Assembly: GCA_039027055.1 (NCBI GenBank)
Contig: JBCCLD010000180.1
Coordinates: 1 to 9,436, forward strand
DNA from: JBCBEX01 sp039027055
GTDB lineage: Bacteria; Bacteroidota; Rhodothermia; Rhodothermales; Rubricoccaceae
DNA length: 9,436 bases
Direction: 5' to 3'
Part shown: positions 5,590 to 9,436 of the stretch, piece after piece
Position numbering within the stretch: the first letter of the stretch is position 1
Layout of the letters: the number at the start of each line of letters is the position of its first letter
Notes under the pieces: generated by a model
Told to the model about the DNA's origin: nothing
Database searches by the model: none
Seen by the model: the letters and a program-made list of their open reading frames with translations, nothing else
Position numbers and translations under genes: made by a program

Positions 5590-6624
5590 TTACTCAAGTG
5601 GGAACAGGTCGCCCGACTTGAGCGGGGGCTGGTAGCCGAAGTGCTCGTAGGCGCGGCGGGCGGCGACGCGGCCGCGCGGGGTGCGCGCCATGAAGCCCTC
5701 CTGGATGAGGTACGGCTCGTAGACCTCCTCGATGGTGCCGGGGTCCTCGCCCACGGCCACGGCGAGCGTAGAGACGCCTACGGGGCCGCCCTCGAACTTC
5801 TCCAGGAGCGCGAGCAGGATGCGCGTGTCCATGTCGTCCAGGCCCGCCTCGTCCACGTCGAGCGCGTTGAGGGCGCGGTCGGCGAGGGCGATCGTGATGA
5901 CGCCGTCGCCGTCCACCTCGGCGAAGTCGCGGGCGCGGCGCAGGAGCCGGTTGGCGATGCGCGGCGTGCCCCGGCTGCGGCGGGCGATCTCGTGCGCGCC
6001 CTGCTCGTCGATCTCCACGCCGAGCACGTCGGCGGAGCGGAGGACGATGCGGCGGAGCACGTCGGCGGTGTAGTAGTCGTAGCGGAAGTCGATGCCGAAG
6101 CGGGCGCGCAGCGGGGCCGTCAGTAGGCCCTTGCGGGTCGTCGCGCCGACGAGCGTGAAGGGCGGCAGCGCCAGGCGCACGCTCCGCGCGCTCGGGCCGG
6201 AGTCGATCAGGATGTCGATGGCCCCGTCCTCCATCGCCGAGTAGAGGTACTCCTCGATGACCGGGCTGAGCCGGTGGATCTCGTCGATGAAGAGCACGTC
6301 GCCCTCTTCGAGGTTCGTGAGGAGCCCCGCGATGGAGGCGGGCTTGTCGAGCGCGGGGCCGGACGTCGTCTTGATGGCCGCGCCCATTTCTTCGGCAATG
6401 ATGTAGGACAGGGTGGTTTTCCCGAGGCCGGGCGGGCCTGAGAGGAGGACGTGGTCGAGCGACTCGCCGCGCTGGAGGGCAGCCGTGACGAAGACGCGGA
6501 GGTTGGTCTTGATCTTGTCCTGCCCGATGAACTCGTCGAGCGAGCGGGGGCGGAGCTGCCGTTCGAGGTCGGCGTCGCGGGTGTCGGGCTGGGCGGCGAG
6601 CGGGCCGCGGGCGGGCGTGGGCAT
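5590..6624 (-). CDS. ruvB: Holliday junction branch migration ATPase RuvB
   Basis: RuvB is the hexameric AAA+ motor that, with RuvA, drives branch migration of Holliday junctions in recombinational repair. The 344 residues match family length. Landmarks are LRPRSLDEFIGQDKIK (24-39), Walker A GPPGLGKT (63-70), Walker B LFIDEIHRL (111-119), the DIL.DSGP.ARS.R segment (137-150), sensor 1 GATTRKGLLT (160-169), PLRARFG (171-177, with the arginine finger), sensor 2 GTPRIANRLLRR (219-230) and a C-terminal winged helix ending YIQ.GF-type (EPYLIQEGFMARTPRGR, 303-319). All catalytic residues are present. The ATG at 6624 gives a normal short N-terminal tail (PTPARGPLAAQPDTRD) before the conserved core. 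No Shine-Dalgarno is present. It is monocistronic here, with neither ruvA nor ruvC adjacent, and is divergent from the DUF3109 gene. Confidence 0.98.
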   Translation of the reverse strand: MPTPARGPLAAQPDTRDADLERQLRPRSLDEFIGQDKIKTNLRVFVTAALQRGESLDHVLLSGPPGLGKTTLSYIIAEEMGAAIKTTSGPALDKPASIAGLLTNLEEGDVLFIDEIHRLSPVIEEYLYSAMEDGAIDILIDSGPSARSVRLALPPFTLVGATTRKGLLTAPLRARFGIDFRYDYYTADVLRRIVLRSADVLGVEIDEQGAHEIARRSRGTPRIANRLLRRARDFAEVDGDGVITIALADRALNALDVDEAGLDDMDTRILLALLEKFEGGPVGVSTLAVAVGEDPGTIEEVYEPYLIQEGFMARTPRGRVAARRAYEHFGYQPPLKSGDLFPLE

Positions 6625-6712
6625 GGCGGAGGTCGCTGAACGTCGGTGCGCGGGGCGTCAGTGCGGGTAGCGTGGGCGCGCGGGTAGAACCAGGGGGAGG
6701 GAGGCGAACGCT

Positions 6713-6742
6713 ACAAGCTACGCGCGGGCGGTGTCAGCCCAA
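6713..6742 (-). promoter_or_regulatory. Probable ruvB promoter (TTGGGC-N16-TAGCTT)
   Basis: On the minus strand TTGGGC (6742-6737) and TAGCTT (6720-6715) are separated by 16 bases. The predicted start lies near 6708, about 84 bases before ATG 6624. The -10 word differs in one base from the TAGGTT used across the gap by the divergent gene. No SOS-type operator was recognised. Confidence 0.4.
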
Positions 6743-6763
6743 TGTCATGGGCTCTTGGACGGG

Positions 6764-6845
6764 GTGGACGCATTTTGTCCACAAGGTTTGACGAAAAAAT
6801 CCGTCGATTTTGTGCACCATTCAAGGCTCGTGGCGAAAAACACGA
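6764..6845. promoter_or_regulatory. AT-rich stretch with three small hairpins in the ruvB/DUF3109 gap
   Basis: Three short inverted repeats follow each other: GTGGAC/GTCCAC (6764-6769 and 6777-6782), GACG/CGTC (6790-6793 and 6802-6805) and TCGTG/CACGA (6828-6832 and 6841-6845). Their 7-8 base loops are A- or T-rich. A-tracts at 6794-6799, 6836-6840 and 6849-6852 make this the most AT-rich patch of the window. It lies just upstream of the promoter at 6864 and may act as an UP-like or operator region. Confidence 0.35.
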
Positions 6846-6863
6846 CGCAAAACCAGGAGGTTG

Positions 6864-6892
6864 TTGACACCGGATCACGAACCCTCTAGGTT
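6864..6892 (+). promoter_or_regulatory. Strong promoter TTGACA-N17-TAGGTT for the DUF3109 gene
   Basis: A perfect -35 (TTGACA, 6864-6869), an optimal 17-base spacer and TAGGTT (6887-6892) make the best promoter of the window. The predicted transcript start is about seven bases past the -10, near A6899. That lies inside the reading frame if ATG 6893 is used, and three bases before ATG 6902. TAG of the -10 box is also an in-frame stop, so no earlier start codon is possible. Confidence 0.8.
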
Positions 6893-6901
6893 ATGGGTAC
6901 G

Positions 6902-7507
6902 ATGTTTGCTGTAGACCACGTACTCGTGTCTGACGCGGTGCTCGACGCGCCCTTCGCCTGCCACCTCGGCCGCTGCCTCGGCAGCTGCTGCGTCCACGGC
7001 GACCGGGGTGCGCCGCTCGACCCGGACGAACGCCAGGAGCTCGACCGCGCGCTCCCCGTCGTCCGGGAGCGCCTCCGCCCCGAGGCCCTCGCCGTCATCG
7101 ACCGCGACGGCGTCTGGGAGGAAGACGAGCCGGGGCACTACGCCACGACTACCGTCAACGACCGCGAGTGCGTCTTCGTCATCTATGACCGCGCCGTCGC
7201 CAAGTGCGCCCTGCAACAGGCGTACCGGGCTGGCCGCCTCGCCTTCGAGAAGCCGATCTCCTGCCATCTCTACCCGATCCGCATCGAGACCTACCCAGCC
7301 GACGACGGCCCCGACACCGACGTCGTCAACTACGAGCAGATCGACCTCTGCCGCCCCGCGATCAAACATGGCGCCCGCACGAACACCCAGCTTGCCGACT
7401 TCCTCGAGACGCCGCTGACGCGCAAGTACGGCGCGGACTGGTACCGGCGCTTCCGCGCCGCCGTCCACGACCGCGTCGCCACGCTCAACGACGCCCTGCG
7501 CCGATGA
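6902..7507 (+). CDS. DUF3109 family cysteine-cluster protein
   Basis: The protein belongs to the uncharacterised DUF3109 family, common in Bacteroidota and distantly like YkgJ-type metal-binding proteins. Counting from ATG 6902 (201 residues), the N-terminal cluster is FACHLGRCLGSCCVHGDRGAPL, with C20, C25, C29 and C30 (residues 18-39). Further cysteines are C90, C102 (KCALQQAYRAGR), C121 (EKPISCHLYPIR, 116-127) and C150 (NYEQIDLCRPA). A C-terminal RKYGADWYRRF motif follows. Eight conserved-looking cysteines suggest an Fe-S cluster or zinc site; this is inference and no reaction is known. An ATG at 6893 would add three residues, but the promoter geometry puts the transcript start after it, so 6902 is preferred. 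The stop codon lies within a 14-base tandem repeat. rpoN follows on the same strand after about 240 bases. Confidence 0.9.
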   Translation: MFAVDHVLVSDAVLDAPFACHLGRCLGSCCVHGDRGAPLDPDERQELDRALPVVRERLRPEALAVIDRDGVWEEDEPGHYATTTVNDRECVFVIYDRAVAKCALQQAYRAGRLAFEKPISCHLYPIRIETYPADDGPDTDVVNYEQIDLCRPAIKHGARTNTQLADFLETPLTRKYGADWYRRFRAAVHDRVATLNDALRR

Positions 7508-7539
7508 TGAAGCGCCGATGATGAAGCGCCGATGACGAA
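7498..7539. repeat. Three 14-base tandem units over the DUF3109 stop codon
   Basis: GCGCCGATGATGAA occurs at 7498-7511 and 7512-7525, then with one change (GATGACGAA) at 7526-7539. The first unit contains the last two Arg codons and the TGA stop (7505-7507), so the repeat probably grew from the 3' end of the gene. The period is twice the seven of the neighbouring arrays. Confidence 0.85.
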
Positions 7540-7582
7540 CCCGCCCATGAGTACCGCGACCCTGACAGCCTCGACCGAATTA

Positions 7583-7638
7583 CGTGTTGCGTATTGCGTG
7601 CTCGGCACCTCAACACGCAACACGCAACACGCAACAAA
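7583..7638. repeat. Inverted heptad array upstream of rpoN
   Basis: Three left heptads (CGTGTTG 7583, CGTATTG 7590, CGTGCTC 7597), a 7-base spacer (7604-7610) and four right heptads (CAACACG at 7611, 7618 and 7625, then CAACAAA at 7632) form eight consecutive units in one unbroken register. The outermost left unit is the exact complement of the third right unit, giving a potential 21-bp hairpin with about three mismatches. The rest of the gap to rpoN (7639-7748) is pyrimidine-rich near the gene and shows no convincing promoter. Confidence 0.8.
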
Positions 7639-7748
7639 CCGGTCGTGATGCCACGCTCGGTGGTCCGAACTACGCCAGACCCGACACCGAGCCTTCCTGC
7701 TTTCCCTCCCTCCATCGTCACCCCGGCGGTCCAGCCGCACCCTCCGCC

Positions 7749-9299
7749 ATGCTCAACCTCCAACAGAAGCAGAGCCTCCAGCAGAAGCTGTCGCCGCAGC
7801 AGATCCAGTACATCAAGCTGCTGCAACTGCCCACGCTCGCGCTCGAACAGCGCATCAAGGCCGAGCTGGAGAGCAACCCGGTCCTCGAAGAGGGCATGGA
7901 GGAAGAGGACGAGATCATCCAGACGGAGGCCGACGAGTCGCCGACGGCCGAGGCCGTGGAGGATCGCCCCGACGCCGACCAGCGCGACACCGAGGCCAAC
8001 TCGGAAGACGACTTCGACTGGGACGAGTACCTCAACAACGGCGACGACCTCTACGGCTACAAGGCGCAGGTCGACCACTCGGCGCTCGAAGAGGACCGCG
8101 AGATCCCGATGCCCGCGCGTACGACGCTCGCCGAGAACCTCCTCGACCAGATTGGCCTCCTGAGCCTCAACGACCACGAGACGGTCATCGCCGAGCAGAT
8201 CATCGGCTCCATCGACGAGGACGGCTACCTCCGCCGCCCCATCACGTCGATCATCGACGACATCATGTTCAACCAGGGCCTGATGCTCACCGAGGACGAC
8301 GTGGAGGTGGTGCTCACGCGCATCCAGCGCCTCGAACCGGCCGGCATCGCCGCGCGCGACCTCAAGGAGTGCCTGCTTGTCCAGCTCGACGTGATGCCGC
8401 CGGACACGCCCGGCCGCACCCACGCCCGCCAGATGCTCACGACCGCCTACAAGGCGTTCACGATGAAGCACTTCGGCACGATCATGCGCAAGCTCTCCAT
8501 CGACGAGGAGGAACTGAAGGAGGCCTACGACCTGATCCGCTCGCTCAACCCGAAGCCCGGCGAGGGCGAGTTCTCGGCGCAGATCAACTACATCACGCCC
8601 GACTTCACCGTGAAGGAGGTCGACGGCGAGTTCATCATCACGCTCAACGGCCGCAACGCGCCCGAACTCCGCGTCAACCGGCACTACCGGCAGATGTGGA
8701 ATCAGATGTCGGTCGATAAGAAGAAGGGCCGCCTCGCCGCCTCGAAGGTGAGCGCGAAGAACGGTCGCAACGGCCGGCAGCGGCACGGACGCTCCAACGA
8801 AACGCGCACGTTCCTCAAGAGCCGCCTGGAGTCGGCGCGCTGGTTCATCAACTCGATCAACCAGCGGCGGCAGACGATGCTCAAGGTGATGCACGCCATC
8901 GTGGAGATCCAGGAGGACTTCTTCCGCATGGGCGAGGGCCACCTCAAGCCGATGATCCTCAAGGACGTCGCCGAGATCATCGAGATGGACATCTCGACGG
9001 TGAGCCGCGTCGTCAACGGGAAGTACGTCCAGACCGAGTGGGGCGTCTACGAGCTGAAGTACTACTTCTCCGAGGGCCTCACGACCGACAGCGGCGAGGA
9101 GGTCTCGAACAAGGAGGTCAAGGCCATCATCGAGCAGATCATCGCCGACGAGAACAAGCGCAAGCCGCTCTCGGACCAGAAGATCGCCGACGCGCTCTCG
9201 GAGAAGGGCTTCAACATCGCCCGGCGCACCGTGACGAAGTACCGCGAGCAACTCAACATCCCGGTCGCGCGCCTCCGCAAGCAGATCGTGCTGGCCTAG
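7749..9299 (+). CDS. rpoN: RNA polymerase sigma-54 factor
   Basis: RpoN directs RNA polymerase to -24/-12 promoters that need an AAA+ activator. The 516-residue product has the full domain order: Gln-rich region I (QQKQSLQQKLSPQQIQYIKL within 5-24, then LEQRIKAELESNPVLEEG), an acidic region II (50-100, ending FDWDEYLNN), the core-binding domain (about 120-300), the HTH region (ILKDVAEIIEMDISTVSRVV, 403-422, followed by NGKYVQT and ELKYYF) and the RpoN box ARRTVTKYRE (491-500). A basic stretch at 323-349 (KKKGRLAASK, KNGRNGRQRHGR) makes the linker before FLKSRLESARWFI about 20 residues longer than in E. coli RpoN. The frame is open from 7584, but ATG 7749 (MLNLQQKQSL) starts at region I. No Shine-Dalgarno is present; a C-rich stretch precedes the start. 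No -24/-12 site is recognised in this window. Confidence 0.97.
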   Translation: MLNLQQKQSLQQKLSPQQIQYIKLLQLPTLALEQRIKAELESNPVLEEGMEEEDEIIQTEADESPTAEAVEDRPDADQRDTEANSEDDFDWDEYLNNGDDLYGYKAQVDHSALEEDREIPMPARTTLAENLLDQIGLLSLNDHETVIAEQIIGSIDEDGYLRRPITSIIDDIMFNQGLMLTEDDVEVVLTRIQRLEPAGIAARDLKECLLVQLDVMPPDTPGRTHARQMLTTAYKAFTMKHFGTIMRKLSIDEEELKEAYDLIRSLNPKPGEGEFSAQINYITPDFTVKEVDGEFIITLNGRNAPELRVNRHYRQMWNQMSVDKKKGRLAASKVSAKNGRNGRQRHGRSNETRTFLKSRLESARWFINSINQRRQTMLKVMHAIVEIQEDFFRMGEGHLKPMILKDVAEIIEMDISTVSRVVNGKYVQTEWGVYELKYYFSEGLTTDSGEEVSNKEVKAIIEQIIADENKRKPLSDQKIADALSEKGFNIARRTVTKYREQLNIPVARLRKQIVLA

Positions 9300-9343
9300 T
9301 GTGAGCGCAAGGGGTCTACTGCGCGATCACCTCTGGACGTGAC

Positions 9344-9394
9344 GGGGTTGCCAGGTTGGTCAACCACCCCTGTCCCCTCCTATCCAGGAGGGGA
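9344..9394. terminator. Stacked hairpins after rpoN, probable terminator region
   Basis: GGTTG (9354-9358) and CAACC (9361-9365) pair, with outer GGGG (9344-9347) and CCCC (9367-9370). Just after, TCCCCTCCT (9373-9381) pairs perfectly over 9 bp with AGGAGGGGA (9386-9394) around ATCC. No U-tract follows, so this may be a terminator or a dispersed intergenic hairpin. The remaining bases to 9436 hold no open reading frame that I can support. Confidence 0.5.
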
Positions 9395-9436
9395 ACTGCG
9401 TTTGCGGCTTCCATGCCCGAGCAGCGATAGCGCAAA

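Noticed and set aside
6775..6783. TTGTCCACA, one base from a DnaA box
   Set aside because: It is a single imperfect copy with no cluster, and neither dnaA, dnaN nor gidA is nearby. It is part of a small hairpin.
6788..6816. Second promoter with TTGACG as -35
   Set aside because: No acceptable -10 is found 16-18 bases downstream.
6855..6860. AGGAGG upstream of the DUF3109 gene
   Set aside because: It lies before the -35 box and more than 30 bases from the start, so it is not in the predicted mRNA; an in-frame TAG at 6887 blocks any upstream start.
7485..9251. Long minus-strand open frame (588 codons) antisense to rpoN
   Set aside because: It is Leu/Val/Asp/Arg-rich shadow sequence; rpoN on the plus strand accounts for the region fully.

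Overview
The window is a GC-rich bacterial chromosomal segment made mostly of conserved core genes. Three things point to the FCB group, most likely Rhodothermota (Salinibacter/Rhodothermus relatives): the Bacteroidota-style L17 and RpoN sequences, a DUF3109 protein, and the near absence of Shine-Dalgarno sequences. This placement is an inference from sequence style; no search was run. I see no mobile element, CRISPR, tRNA or rRNA.

Layout, left to right. rplQ (+) encodes L17 with a long C-terminal extension and ends at a strong hairpin terminator. rpe (+) follows and converges on a two-gene minus-strand unit, sharing stop-codon bases with its distal gene. That unit is an M20 metallopeptidase (first) and a lipoprotein (second), with one base between them. 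Upstream on the same strand lies a SAM-dependent methyltransferase. A divergent gap separates it from a small membrane-anchored, pilin-like protein (+), which converges on ruvB (-). A second divergent, AT-rich gap carries a promoter for ruvB and a very good TTGACA-N17-TAGGTT promoter for a DUF3109 cysteine-cluster protein (+). That promoter is so close to the gene that the mRNA should be leaderless or nearly so. rpoN (sigma-54, +) closes the window and is followed by stacked hairpins.

Most genes are housekeeping: translation (L17), pentose phosphate pathway (Rpe), Holliday-junction branch migration (RuvB) and transcription (RpoN). They do not form one pathway.

The unexpected signal is in the non-divergent gaps. 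Four of them hold compact arrays of 7- or 8-base units in strict register, usually four units in one orientation facing about four in the opposite orientation around a short centre: 15-70, 3876-4004, 5513-5582 and 7583-7638. Unit sequences differ between sites, but the architecture is the same. A non-inverted octad array fills the rpe leader (994-1033), and a 14-base triplet repeat (twice seven) runs over the stop codon of the DUF3109 gene (7498-7539). Several arrays abut or include start or stop codons. The two divergent promoter gaps lack them. This family of architecture-conserved, sequence-variable elements is the best candidate here for something undescribed.
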